A stretch of 16,297 nt of DNA from CAYQQJ01 sp964419935. GTDB lineage: Bacteria; Pseudomonadota; Gammaproteobacteria; Pseudomonadales; Cellvibrionaceae. The stretch is from positions 1 through 16,297 of the forward strand of contig CAYQQJ010000049.1 in assembly GCA_964419935.1 (NCBI GenBank). The letters are read 5' to 3'. Below are positions 6,887 to 14,374 of this stretch, one piece after another; the first letter of the stretch is position 1, and every line of letters begins with the position of its first letter. The position numbers were made by a program, and so were the translations under genes. Below the pieces are notes generated by a model. That model ran no database searches, was not told the DNA's origin, and worked only from the letters and a program-made list of their open reading frames with translations.

Positions 6887-7374
6887 TAATGACCGCGCCG
6901 CGCTGCCTCGATAGCGGCGACGTCTATCTTTCCCATTTGCATCATCGCGTCGAACGCGCGCTTCGCTGCAGCGGGGTCGGGATCAGTGATTGCCTGGGTC
7001 AGGGCGATGGGGGTAATTTGCCAGGACAATCCCCACTTGTCCTTGCACCACCCGCAGGCGCTTTCCTGGCCGCCATTGCTGACAATGGCGTTCCAGTACC
7101 GATCGGTTTCTGCCTGGTCAACGGTCGCGACCTGAAATGAGAAGGCTTCGCTGTGTTTGAACGTCGATCCGCCATTTAATCCGAGACATGGAATGCCCAT
7201 GACTGTGAATTCCACAGTCAGTACATCGCCTTGTTTGCCCGACGGATAATCTCCTGGTGCGTGATGCACTGCATCCACGGATGAATTAGGGAAGGTGTCG
7301 GCGTAAAAGCGCGCCGCGTCTTCGGCGTCGCCATCGTACCAAAGGCAAATCGTATTCTTTGCGGGGTTTTGCAT
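6886..7374 (-). CDS. PhnB-like VOC superfamily protein
   Basis: A 162-residue protein of the vicinal-oxygen-chelate superfamily, in the group labelled 3-demethylubiquinone-9 3-methyltransferase or PhnB-like in domain databases. It begins NTICLWYDGDAEDAARFY, then has VLTVEFTVMGIPCLGLNGG, HSEAFSFQV, and the diagnostic CGWCKDKWGLSWQITP. It ends with a helix after PDPAAAKRAFDAMM, as usual for the group. The methyltransferase name is historical, and the true reaction of these proteins is unknown; a metal-dependent small-molecule enzyme or a binding role is possible. GGAGG sits four bases before the ATG at 7374, which decides the start over an ATG-less extension to 7443. It is the last gene of a minus-strand series. 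Confidence 0.85.
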   Translation of the reverse strand: MQNPAKNTICLWYDGDAEDAARFYADTFPNSSVDAVHHAPGDYPSGKQGDVLTVEFTVMGIPCLGLNGGSTFKHSEAFSFQVATVDQAETDRYWNAIVSNGGQESACGWCKDKWGLSWQITPIALTQAITDPDPAAAKRAFDAMMQMGKIDVAAIEAARRGH

Positions 7375-7410
7375 GTTGCCTCCATGTTGCTTCGGTTGAA
7401 ATGGATCATC

Positions 7411-7448
7411 GGACGCTGGAGCACAATGCGTGTACATCGCCAACGTCC
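7411..7448 (-). other. Stem-loop in the leader of the VOC gene
   Basis: On the minus strand GGACGTTGG (from 7448) can pair with CCAGCGTCC (ending at 7411): eight Watson-Crick pairs and one G-U, enclosing a 20-base loop. It lies 37-74 bases upstream of the VOC start codon. It could be an operator-like inverted repeat or a leader hairpin; no known riboswitch is recognised. Confidence 0.3.
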
Positions 7449-7498
7449 GCTGTTCGAACCTTGGTTACGGGAGCGGTGCCCGACACACGGGTGTATAG

Positions 7499-7735
7499 TC
7501 AGCGGCTACCCAGGATTGTCAGTAGTCCCTCGGTGTGAGCCACGGCATCCATGCCGAGACTTGTGAGATAGCCGCCGTCCTTTTGTGTCATTAAGCCCTT
7601 CGCGAACAAACGTTCTGCCGCAGCGATGTGAGCCGGATCGGCATTGTGATGTACTTTGATGCCTTCGCGCATGGAGTCCGCGTGAAAAAGACTGAGAACT
7701 TCAATTTCCTGAATAATTTCTGAGGGGAGGGACAT
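7499..7735 (-). CDS. TIGR02647 family small protein
   Basis: A 78-residue protein beginning MSLPSEIIQEIEVLSLFHAD, then EGIKVHHNADP, AERLFAKGLMTQKDGGYLTSLG and a terminal EGLLTIL. This is the pattern of the TIGR02647 family, found mainly in Pseudomonas and related gammaproteobacteria and often labelled a DNA-binding protein. The C-terminal LFAKGLMTQKDGGYLTSLG reads like a winged-helix recognition and wing segment; the function is not established. The start at 7735 is supported by GGAG five to six bases upstream and by the family N-terminus; the frame is open further, to 7807, without homology. It lies ~100 bases downstream of yceH on the same strand. Confidence 0.82.
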   Translation of the reverse strand: MSLPSEIIQEIEVLSLFHADSMREGIKVHHNADPAHIAAAERLFAKGLMTQKDGGYLTSLGMDAVAHTEGLLTILGSR

Positions 7736-7837
7736 GGGTTCTCCGTTTTTTATGTTGTTGAGAGTAATTCGACGCTGCGCGGTGCTGTTATTGAGCCACC
7801 GCTCCACCGGTATTACAAGTAATCAATAATGGTTTTT

Positions 7838-8557
7838 TTAACCGGTCTCTATGCCATTGATTTTCAGAAGTTGTGCGACTTGCTGTTCCAGTTGCGCAAC
7901 GCGTTGCTCCAGGTCCTTGAGTGCTGACGATGAACTTGAACCGGACGAACTGGTGCCGGTACTACCCAGTGCGCTGAGGTCCGGTTTGCCACACAGCAAG
8001 TGAACATAGCGTTCTTCCCGCTGACCACTTTGTCGTGGAATTTTCTGTACCACCGGTTTGGTTTTCTGGCAGAGCGTGCTCAATAGCTCCTCAATTTCTG
8101 CCGTCCCCTCAAACGTCGCCATTCGCTGTGTGCGTGTATACAAATCACTAACCGTTTGGGCGCCGCGCAACATCATGACGTTGAGCAGGGCCTGAACCTT
8201 TTTGTCGAGACCCAGCACCCGCGTCAAACGTTGGTCGTAGCGGTTGGCTCGGGAGCCGTATTCCACGTCGACGAGCTTTCTGTCCTGCAACTGACTCAGG
8301 CAACGCTGCACTTCGCCGTCAGTGAAATTGGTGAGGGGCTCACGGCTGGTTTTTTGGTTGCAGGCAAGCACCAGACTGTTAACTGTCAGGGGGTAGCTGT
8401 CCGGTGTGGTCAATTGCTTTTCCATGAGCGCGCCCAGCACGCGCGCTTCCATCGCTGTCAGCATTGCCGACTCGGGAGAATCGGCGGGTGGATTTTGCTC
8501 TATATCCTCGTCTGCATTGTCACTGTGGCTACGGTTGTCATTATCGCTGTCATTCAT
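7838..8557 (-). CDS. yceH: YceH family winged-helix protein (DUF480)
   Basis: A 239-residue protein of the YceH/UPF0502 (DUF480) family. An acidic, Asp/Asn-rich leader of ~30 residues precedes the conserved start LTAMEARVLGALMEKQLTTP, then SYPLTVNSLVLACNQKTSRE, VEYGSRANRYDQR, MLRGAQTVSDLYTRTQRM and VVQKIPRQSGQREERYVHLL. These form two winged-helix domains in the known fold. A low-complexity Ser tract at ~201-211 links to a short coiled coil (residues ~213-233, DLEQRVAQLEQQVAQLLKI). The family is presumed to be regulatory or DNA-binding, but its role is unknown. It begins 47 bases after the asmA-like gene on the same strand and may be cotranscribed with it. The Ser-rich tract is longer than I expect for E. 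coli YceH. Confidence 0.9.
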   Translation of the reverse strand: MNDSDNDNRSHSDNADEDIEQNPPADSPESAMLTAMEARVLGALMEKQLTTPDSYPLTVNSLVLACNQKTSREPLTNFTDGEVQRCLSQLQDRKLVDVEYGSRANRYDQRLTRVLGLDKKVQALLNVMMLRGAQTVSDLYTRTQRMATFEGTAEIEELLSTLCQKTKPVVQKIPRQSGQREERYVHLLCGKPDLSALGSTGTSSSGSSSSSALKDLEQRVAQLEQQVAQLLKINGIETG

Positions 8558-8604
8558 ATGCTGAACCTTCTTAGACGAATAGATACGAGCTGTTGAGCTA
8601 TTGG

Positions 8605-10815
8605 TTAACGACGAAGCAGGCCTTTGAGGCGGTCCTCGAGCTTTTTAGCTTCTTCACCGCCGAATTCTTCCTCAAGTTTATCGCGTAACTTATCTTTCAC
8701 CTCGGTTTTCTTTGCATCGAGCTTCTGTTCGGCGGCATCGATTTTGTCCGCGTTTTCCTGCTTGAATTTGTAGGTGGCAAAGTCTTTCACTAAAGAGGCG
8801 ACGCCTTTACTGTCCGGGCGGCAGTCACGAACCGGGTCCAGGGCATCCAGAGACCCGCGACAACGCAATAATTTAAGGCTGCGATTCAGCCAATAATTAC
8901 TCTGTACCTGGCAACCTTCTGCGCTCGTGCTTTTTTCCATGAGCTGCAAAGGCAGTGTGACGTCATAATCGCCAGTGAAGAAATTGATGGCCCCCTCTGC
9001 ACCGACACCCAAATGTGAAACGGCGGCGGTCAGCTGCTCGATGGTGGCAACGCCCTCCACCAAATTAATCCGTCCCGCAACCTGTTCAACTTCACTGTAA
9101 TCCGGCCAGTCTTTAGGTGCGTCTTCATTGCCGTTGGCGAGGTTGACGATCTGGCAGAATTTCTCTTCGATGTTCAGGGGCGCCAGGCGTATTTGATCTC
9201 CGGCAAAGTGGGCTTCGCCGTTGGCTGCCTGGAGCAGTTGGTTGAGTGTCAGTCCATGAGTGGTGCCTTCCAGCGTCGCATTTATAGCACCAGTAAGCTG
9301 AATTTTTTCGTCCAGTTGTTGATCCCGCATCAGCGGTGCCAAGTGTAATGCCTGTGCGCCACTGACGACTTCAATCACCGCCGTATCAGTGCGCGCATTG
9401 AGGCTGCCAGTGGTGACCAGTGTGCCGTCGTAAAGATCCGCGCTGACGCGCTCGAGCCGGACGAGTGCGTCTGCAGCGCTGACTTCCAGCTGCACTTGTT
9501 TGAAGGGCAATTTGGCCACGGTCAGTTGGTCAAAGTTTACCGCCACGTCCAGATTCAGCGGCCTGATGGTGTCGAGCGGAATCAAAATCTCGTCGCCCGT
9601 GCTTACTGGTTGCACCGCCGGTGTATCCGCTTCAGGAGGCAAGTAGTGGTCGACGTTGATGCTGTCGCCATCAAGCTTCAGCTCCACTGCACCGCTGGCA
9701 AAATCCGTCAGGGCAAACCGACCGGTCAGCTGGGTCTTGTCGAGGGTGATGGTGAACGGGTCCAGCGTGAGTTGAGTGTCGCTGCCCTGCAGGTTGGCAG
9801 TCAGGGCCAATTCCGTCAGCGCATAAGCCTCGCTGGTTTCGGGAGCCGCTTGCCCGAGTGATGCGAGCATCTTTTTGAGATTCAGCGGCGCCAGGATCAA
9901 CTCGCCGGCATATTGCGGTTGCTGCTGCAAATCAGTGACAGCCAGGTTGAAGTTGAGCTGGGCTGTGCTATTGCTGTCATTGCTACCGGCAATCGCAAGC
10001 GTCAGTTCGCCCTGGCTGAGGTCGACCTTTTGCATGTTTTTGCCCAAGGTGATGCGGCTGCCCATGTGTACCGCGATGGTGACTGGCTCGGCGCTCACCC
10101 GTGCATCATCCACCGCCACCTCTCCCGCCAGTGTCAGGTCAAAGGGTTGCCCCTGCAGGTTGAACTGTTCAAGCTCCAGCTGGGTGATAGTGAGATAAAA
10201 ATCCTGTGGCTCGGTAGCGGCGTCCGCAGCTGCGGGCGAGGCGGTTGGGTCGGCCGGTGCCGCGTGAGACGTAAAATGTAAAGCGCTGTTGGTCAGGCTG
10301 ATCCGGTCAACCGCCAGCTGTAGGGGAGTGTCACTCGACTTGTCACTTTGCGCGGTGCTGCCAGTGGGAGCGGGCGGCGCAGGGGGCTCCGCTGCGTCAG
10401 GTTCTGCTTCCTGCGCCTGTTCCTGTAAAAGCGGCTCCCAGTTGCCGTGGCCCTGTTCATCCACAATCAGTTCGATGACCGCGCCGTCAACGATGATGTG
10501 GTGAATGCGCAGTTGTCGCTGGAGCAAAGGCTTGAGCGCCACCAACAAGCTGGCGTGACCCAGGCGGGCGATGGGCTCTGTGGGCTGTTCGAGGGCGGCG
10601 GCACGGACATCATTGATTTCGATGCCCAGCGCTGGCCAGAACTGCCAGCTCATGTCGCTATCAATGTGCAGTGCAACACCTTGTTCGCGGGCCATGGCCT
10701 CGATGCGAGGCTTGAAGGTATCCGGGTCAAGCAGCAGTACGAGCGCCAGCAGCGCCACGCACAGAACGACAACAATTGTCGCCACAATGATCGCTACGAT
10801 TCGCAGTGCACGCAT
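8605..10815 (-). CDS. AsmA family protein
   Basis: A ~736-residue inner-membrane-anchored protein of the AsmA family. One N-terminal transmembrane helix (residues ~5-31) is followed by LDPDTFKPRIEAMAREQGVALHIDSDMSWQFWPALGIEI, a clear AsmA N-terminus. A Pro/Ala-rich linker at ~133-160 interrupts the N-terminal region. The long beta-rich middle (LTLDPFTITLDKTQLTGRFA and similar) and the AsmA C-terminal region (NGEAHFAGDQIRLAPLNIEE, then GAINFFTGDYDVTLPLQL) follow. The last ~60 residues are highly charged and probably coiled coil. AsmA-like proteins span the periplasm and are linked to phospholipid transport and outer-membrane homeostasis. AAGGAG precedes either a GTG at 10818 or the ATG at 10815; the ATG is preferred. 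It may lead the transcript through yceH. Confidence 0.88.
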   Translation of the reverse strand: MRALRIVAIIVATIVVVLCVALLALVLLLDPDTFKPRIEAMAREQGVALHIDSDMSWQFWPALGIEINDVRAAALEQPTEPIARLGHASLLVALKPLLQRQLRIHHIIVDGAVIELIVDEQGHGNWEPLLQEQAQEAEPDAAEPPAPPAPTGSTAQSDKSSDTPLQLAVDRISLTNSALHFTSHAAPADPTASPAAADAATEPQDFYLTITQLELEQFNLQGQPFDLTLAGEVAVDDARVSAEPVTIAVHMGSRITLGKNMQKVDLSQGELTLAIAGSNDSNSTAQLNFNLAVTDLQQQPQYAGELILAPLNLKKMLASLGQAAPETSEAYALTELALTANLQGSDTQLTLDPFTITLDKTQLTGRFALTDFASGAVELKLDGDSINVDHYLPPEADTPAVQPVSTGDEILIPLDTIRPLNLDVAVNFDQLTVAKLPFKQVQLEVSAADALVRLERVSADLYDGTLVTTGSLNARTDTAVIEVVSGAQALHLAPLMRDQQLDEKIQLTGAINATLEGTTHGLTLNQLLQAANGEAHFAGDQIRLAPLNIEEKFCQIVNLANGNEDAPKDWPDYSEVEQVAGRINLVEGVATIEQLTAAVSHLGVGAEGAINFFTGDYDVTLPLQLMEKSTSAEGCQVQSNYWLNRSLKLLRCRGSLDALDPVRDCRPDSKGVASLVKDFATYKFKQENADKIDAAEQKLDAKKTEVKDKLRDKLEEEFGGEEAKKLEDRLKGLLRR

Positions 10816-10930
10816 CACCTTTGACTCCTTCCATTGTTATGCCGTTGGGTGCCCCGACCATAGCAGCCACCGGCAGATATCGCACGTCTATTGGCTTATT
10901 TATAGTGCGTTTGTAATGCGTTCACTTAGG

Positions 10931-11182
10931 CTAGTCTGGCAGCGTAATGTTCAATTCCAGTACCGAGCAGTCGTCAGTATCATCCAGATGGACCATGACT
11001 TGATCCGAATCTATGGCGATGTATTTGCGGATAACCGCAATAATTTCCTGCTGCATTTGTGGCAGATAATCCGGTTGCGCCCGTTTGTTGCGCTCGTGAG
11101 CAACAATAATCTGCAAGCGTTCCTTGGCTACTGATGCGGATGACGGACTGCGCTTCTTGCGCAGGTAATCAAAAATGCTCAC
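10931..11182 (-). CDS. minE: Cell division topological specificity factor MinE
   Basis: An 83-residue MinE. The N-terminal amphipathic membrane-targeting segment (SIFDYLRKK), the anti-MinCD helix region AKERLQIIVAHERNK, and the C-terminal dimerisation domain (QQEIIAVIRKYIAIDSDQVMV, then LELNITLPD) are all present at normal length. MinE stimulates the MinD ATPase and drives the pole-to-pole oscillation that keeps MinC away from mid-cell. It starts three bases after the minD stop, so the two genes should be translated from one transcript. Nothing in the sequence suggests loss of function. Confidence 0.97.
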   Translation of the reverse strand: MSIFDYLRKKRSPSSASVAKERLQIIVAHERNKRAQPDYLPQMQQEIIAVIRKYIAIDSDQVMVHLDDTDDCSVLELNITLPD

Positions 11183-11185
11183 GGG

Positions 11186-11995
11186 TTAAACTCCTAGCAG
11201 ACGCTTGAGAAAACCTTTTCTGGCCGCTTCAAGAAAGCGGTGCTCAACCTCTTCGCCTAGCAGGCGGGCCACAGCGTCGCTGTAGGCTTGCCCGGCTTGG
11301 GTCTCCTGGTCCAGAATCACCGGTTGCCCCTGGTTGGACGCTTTGAGCACGGCTTCGGATTCCGGGATCACGCCCAGCAGGGGAATCGCCAGAATATCTT
11401 CCACATCCGCAACGCTCAGCATTTCGCCCACGTCTACACGGCTGGCATTGTAGCGCGTCAGCAGCAAGTGCTCCTTGACGGGCTCGCCGCCGGTTTCCGC
11501 GCGGCGTGACTTGCTTTGCAAAATGCCCAGAATGCGATCAGAGTCGCGTACGGAGGAGACTTCCGGGTTGGTCACCACAATGGCTTCATCAGCAAAGTAG
11601 AGTGCCATCTGTGCGCCTTTCTCGATGCCGGCGGGGGAGTCGCACACAATGTAGTCATAATCCTTGGAAAGATCCTGAAGCACTTTTTCCACACCTTCCT
11701 CAGTAAGTGCATCTTTGTCGCGAGTTTGTGAGGCGGGGAGGATGAACAGGCCGGGAGTGCGTTTGTCCTTGATCAATGCCTGATTGAGCGTCGCATCGCC
11801 GTTAATGACATTGACGAAGTCGTACACCACACGGCGTTCGCAGCCCATAATCAGATCCAGGTTGCGCAGGCCCACGTCAAAATCGATAACCACGGTCTTG
11901 TGGCCGCGCAACGCGAGCCCCGTGCCGATTGCTGCGCTGCTGGTGGTTTTGCCAACGCCACCCTTACCGGAAGTAACTACAATAATCTTGGCCAA
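11186..11995 (-). CDS. minD: Septum site-determining ATPase MinD
   Basis: A 269-residue MinD. The deviant Walker A motif SGKGGVGKTT is at residues 9-18, with the signature Lys11 and Lys16. FDVGLRNLDLIMG is in the switch I region, and DYIVCDSPAGIE the Walker B/switch II region. The C-terminal membrane-targeting amphipathic helix is intact (EAARKGFLKRLLGV). MinD binds membrane when loaded with ATP, recruits MinC and is released by MinE. The family N-terminus AKIIVVTSGKGG fixes the start at a TTG codon (11993-11995), with AAAGGAG six bases upstream; no in-frame ATG fits. It is separated from minC by about 310 bases containing a repeat element, whereas minC and minD are usually close together. 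Confidence 0.97.
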   Translation of the reverse strand: MAKIIVVTSGKGGVGKTTSSAAIGTGLALRGHKTVVIDFDVGLRNLDLIMGCERRVVYDFVNVINGDATLNQALIKDKRTPGLFILPASQTRDKDALTEEGVEKVLQDLSKDYDYIVCDSPAGIEKGAQMALYFADEAIVVTNPEVSSVRDSDRILGILQSKSRRAETGGEPVKEHLLLTRYNASRVDVGEMLSVADVEDILAIPLLGVIPESEAVLKASNQGQPVILDQETQAGQAYSDAVARLLGEEVEHRFLEAARKGFLKRLLGV

Positions 11996-12135
11996 TTGAG
12001 GCTCCTTTGCTGTTGTGCTTGCAGGTGATCATGCGGAATTGCCGGCGGCAATATGCGGGCATGTTCACCCTGTCTAAATTCGATTGCCATGCTTATTTAT
12101 ACCTAGGGCCAAACAATTTAAGGCCAAACAACACC

Positions 12136-12175
12136 TTTCGTCGTTCCCGCGTAGCTTTTCGTCGTTCCCGCGTAG
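12136..12175. repeat. Tandem duplication of the repeat-element end
   Basis: TTTCGTCGTTCCCGCGTAG occurs at 12136-12154 and again at 12157-12175, a 21-base period. The second copy is the left end of the 75-bp inverted-repeat element; the first is an orphan half-arm. This looks like a remnant of a second element or replication slippage at its edge. Confidence 0.85.
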
Positions 12176-12235
12176 GCGGGAACCCAGGGTTCTGATGAGT
12201 GCCTCACCATGGATTCCCGCCTACGCGGGAACGAC
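12161..12235. repeat. REP/MITE-like element between minC and minD
   Basis: This 75-bp element is bounded by perfect 22-bp inverted repeats (12161-12182 and 12214-12235), each starting or ending with GTCGTTCCCGCG or its complement. Each arm is also a hairpin on its own: TTCCCGC, a 4-base loop, GCGGGAA. From memory it belongs to the widespread GTC(A/G)TTCCCGCG...GCGGGAA class of dispersed repeats in proteobacterial genomes. No target-site duplication is visible. It would fold strongly in the minCD transcript. Confidence 0.85.
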
Positions 12236-12307
12236 AGCCCTACCATTCCGGTCCGAACTCAGTTGGCTCAGATGCCGAACAAACTCCCATGAGTGTACCG
12301 CGATTTC

Positions 12308-13036
12308 TTACAGCGGCTCTATGGACAGGCTCTCACCCACCAGATTAATTTGCGCCGGTTTCTTCATCAAGGCTTTGTTCAGGCCGTCCTTCAAAACGAA
12401 GTTGCCGGCGATGGAAACCAGCTCGGCCTCCAGACTTTGGCAAAAGATACGCGCGCTACTATCGCCCTGAACGCCCGCCAGTGCACGGCCGCGCAGTGCA
12501 CCATAAATGTGAATGTGGCCGTCCGCCAGCACCTCGGCGCCTTCGCTCACCTGGGACAGTACAATCAGGTCCGAGCCTTCGGCGTACACTTGCTGCCCCG
12601 AGCGCACCGGCCGGGTGATGACTTTGCTCGGCCGGGCCGGGGCTGCGTCAGTTGATGGCGCCGCTTCCTGGGGAGCGGCATCCTGCTTGGCCGGGGCCTC
12701 GGCGGGCAGTTTGCTCGCGCGCTCACCCGGGCGAGGCAACAGGGCTAGCCCCGTGGCTTGCGCGACAGCGCGGAGGTCCTCGGGTACCGCGGCAAAGCCC
12801 ACCGGCAGAAGCCCGAGGTCCTGGCAGCTGGCCACGAGCGGTTGGAGAGTGGTGATACCCTCGAATTCCACCAGTTTATCCAGGTTGATCAGCACCGGGG
12901 AGTTCACAAAAAACTGCGGCGCATCGTCTATTTTCGCTTTGAGTTCGGCGGTAAAGGTTTCGGCATGGTAACTATGCAGTTCAAGCACCACTACGGTAAT
13001 CACGCTACCTTTCAACTGGAAACTGATGTCTATCAT
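12308..13036 (-). CDS. minC: Septum site-determining protein MinC
   Basis: A 242-residue MinC. The N-terminal domain (residues ~1-105: FQLKGSVITVVVLELHSYHA, then KIDDAPQFFVNSPVLINLDKL) inhibits FtsZ assembly. A Pro/Ala-rich linker at about 120-145 leads to the right-handed beta-helix C-terminal domain: PVRSGQQVYAEGSDLIVLSQ, GAEVLADGHIHIYGALRGRA, then the MinD-binding region GDSSARIFCQSLEAELVSIAG. The start at 13036 has GAGGT four bases upstream and the family N-terminus; the frame is open to 13072 without homology. A good sigma-70 promoter ends ~35 bases upstream, making minC the first gene of the min transcript. Confidence 0.95.
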   Translation of the reverse strand: MIDISFQLKGSVITVVVLELHSYHAETFTAELKAKIDDAPQFFVNSPVLINLDKLVEFEGITTLQPLVASCQDLGLLPVGFAAVPEDLRAVAQATGLALLPRPGERASKLPAEAPAKQDAAPQEAAPSTDAAPARPSKVITRPVRSGQQVYAEGSDLIVLSQVSEGAEVLADGHIHIYGALRGRALAGVQGDSSARIFCQSLEAELVSIAGNFVLKDGLNKALMKKPAQINLVGESLSIEPL

Positions 13037-13070
13037 GTGACCTCTACCACAAGTATTCGGGTTGTGCGCC

Positions 13071-13098
13071 ATTATCGAGTTGCGGGCGTATTAGTCAA
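13071..13098 (-). promoter_or_regulatory. Sigma-70 promoter of minC
   Basis: On the minus strand TTGACT (13098-13093, five of six consensus bases) and GATAAT (13076-13071, five of six) are separated by 16 bases. Transcription would begin near 13064, giving a leader of about 28 bases to the minC ATG. It is the best promoter match I found in the window. Confidence 0.65.
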
Positions 13099-13135
13099 CA
13101 GCTGATGTGGTCCAAATTTTGTTTGGCTGGACGCC

Positions 13136-13294
13136 AGTGTAGGCCGTCACTCATTCCGTACGTATAACGGCACCTTTTTCCGCCACTCCGCGTTGCTTTT
13201 CTTTGACATAGGCCCACTATGCCTGCATAAAAGCGCCTCGATTGGCGAAAAAATGTACTCGCTATAAATTACGAAATGAGTGATGGCCTACACT
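13136..13294. repeat. 159-bp imperfect palindrome (fold-back/MITE-like element)
   Basis: The two ends are inverted copies: AGTGTAGGCCGTCACTCATT at 13136-13155 against the reverse complement of 13275-13294, which differs at one base. The match continues to 25 bases with one more mismatch. The inner arms stay alignable with small gaps (TATA(A/G)CG, a T-run followed by CGCCA, GCTTTT), down to a central CATAG/CTATG around 13207-13221. The whole element can therefore fold into one long hairpin. No target-site duplication or coding frame is evident. It lies in the ~340-base gap between the divergent minC and diguanylate cyclase genes, and outside the minC promoter. Confidence 0.75.
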
Positions 13295-13377
13295 AGAAAG
13301 CTCGACCCTTCGGTGCTAGCTTTAATGAGTGTCTCCCTCCGGCTTGCCGGCTGCCGCTCTTATCGATTGGTGACCTG

Positions 13378-14367
13378 ATGAATGAAGACCTGAAGGAACA
13401 GTTTCAGATTAACCTGATGTACCTGTTTGCCCCCTTCACGGCACTGTTTGTCGGGCCCATTGCCGTATTCCGTTATCTCAATGGGGAGGTGATGGCGGCC
13501 ATTCTGGATGCAGCCATTGTGGTGGCGGTACTTTTGACTGTGGCGTTCGTCCACTGGCATAAAACCGTGCGCGTGCCGGCAATGGTTATCAGCGTGCTTT
13601 ATACCGTCGGTGCCGCTTTGGTGGCCTATGTCAATGATCCCTTCTACATTTTTTGGCTGTACCCGGCGGTACTGGCCAACTTCTTTCTACTGCATCCGAT
13701 GCGGGCCCTCATCACCAACAGCGTGGCATTGCTGGCTGTGGTGCCGGTGGCCTTTCAGACCACGGATGTGATGTTAACGGCGGGCATGCTGGGTTCCCTG
13801 GTGTTTTCCACCTGTATGGCATTCGGCTTTGCCCGCCTGACGGAGCAGCAGCGGTTGGCGCTGAAGACGGCTGCGACCCACGACGCCCTGACCGGCGCCG
13901 GCAATCGGCGCTTGATGGACAGCGAAGTGGATCGCAGTATTGAGCGGTTCGCCCGCCACCAGTCCCCTATGTCCCTGATCGTGCTGGATCTGGACAACTT
14001 CAAGGATGTGAATGATCACTTCGGCCACAAGACCGGTGACCACCTGCTGGTCACCGTGGCAGAGTTGCTGATGCGGCAAACCCGCGATACGGACCGGGTA
14101 TTCCGTTTTGGCGGTGAGGAGTTTGTGCTGATCGCAGAACAGGCCACCTTGGCAGAGGCGGCGGTGATTGCGGAGCATTTGCGTCAGCAGATTGCCGTGC
14201 GCATCAAAACGCCCAGTGCGCCTTTGACCGCGTCCTTCGGCTGCGCGCAATTAGCCTACGGGGAGAGTGCGGACCAATGGTTTCGCCGGGCGGACCAGGC
14301 GCTGTATCGGGCAAAGGATCAGGGTCGCAACTGCGTGGTTCTGGCGGATCCGCCGGCGGAGCGCTGA
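13378..14367 (+). CDS. Membrane diguanylate cyclase (GGDEF)
   Basis: A 329-residue protein with about six hydrophobic segments in residues ~12-152 and a GGDEF domain from ~165 to the end. The domain shows HDALTGAGNRR, LIVLDLDNFKDVNDHFGH (metal-binding Asp204), the active-site GGEEF at 245-249, and an intact inhibitory I-site RDTD at 236-239, five residues before it. SFGCAQLAYGESADQWFRRADQALYRAKDQGRN closes the domain. It should convert two GTP to cyclic di-GMP at the inner membrane, with product inhibition. The input signal of the unnamed membrane region is unknown. No EAL domain is present. It is divergent from minC and ends seven bases from the convergent DUF1415 gene. A GGTGA lies just before the ATG. 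Confidence 0.93.
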   Translation: MNEDLKEQFQINLMYLFAPFTALFVGPIAVFRYLNGEVMAAILDAAIVVAVLLTVAFVHWHKTVRVPAMVISVLYTVGAALVAYVNDPFYIFWLYPAVLANFFLLHPMRALITNSVALLAVVPVAFQTTDVMLTAGMLGSLVFSTCMAFGFARLTEQQRLALKTAATHDALTGAGNRRLMDSEVDRSIERFARHQSPMSLIVLDLDNFKDVNDHFGHKTGDHLLVTVAELLMRQTRDTDRVFRFGGEEFVLIAEQATLAEAAVIAEHLRQQIAVRIKTPSAPLTASFGCAQLAYGESADQWFRRADQALYRAKDQGRNCVVLADPPAER

Positions 14368-14374
14368 GGCTGCT

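Larger units (their letters stand above)
11996..12307. other. Enlarged minC-minD intergenic region
   Basis: This stretch holds no convincing gene. It contains the minD ribosome binding site at its left end, two copies of GGCCAAACAA (starting near 12108 and 12122), a 21-base tandem duplication of a repeat end, and the 75-bp inverted-repeat element at 12161-12235. I see no clear sigma-70 promoter for minD on the minus strand, so minD is probably transcribed through from minC. Confidence 0.7.

Noticed and set aside
9496..10824. Several open frames on the + strand opposite the AsmA gene
   Set aside because: They mirror the codon bias of the long minus-strand gene and carry no domain signature.
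12136..12235. CRISPR-like repeats
   Set aside because: The three similar arms are inverted or immediately adjacent, without regular spacers, which fits a REP/MITE element.
12084..12470. Open frame crossing the minC-minD spacer and the minC end
   Set aside because: Its translation runs through the inverted-repeat element and the antisense of minC. It is a by-product of repeat sequence.
13297..13323. Intrinsic terminator from the AAAGCT/AGCTTT pair
   Set aside because: The stem is only six perfect base pairs with an imperfect middle and no adequate T-run, and it lies upstream of a gene rather than after one.
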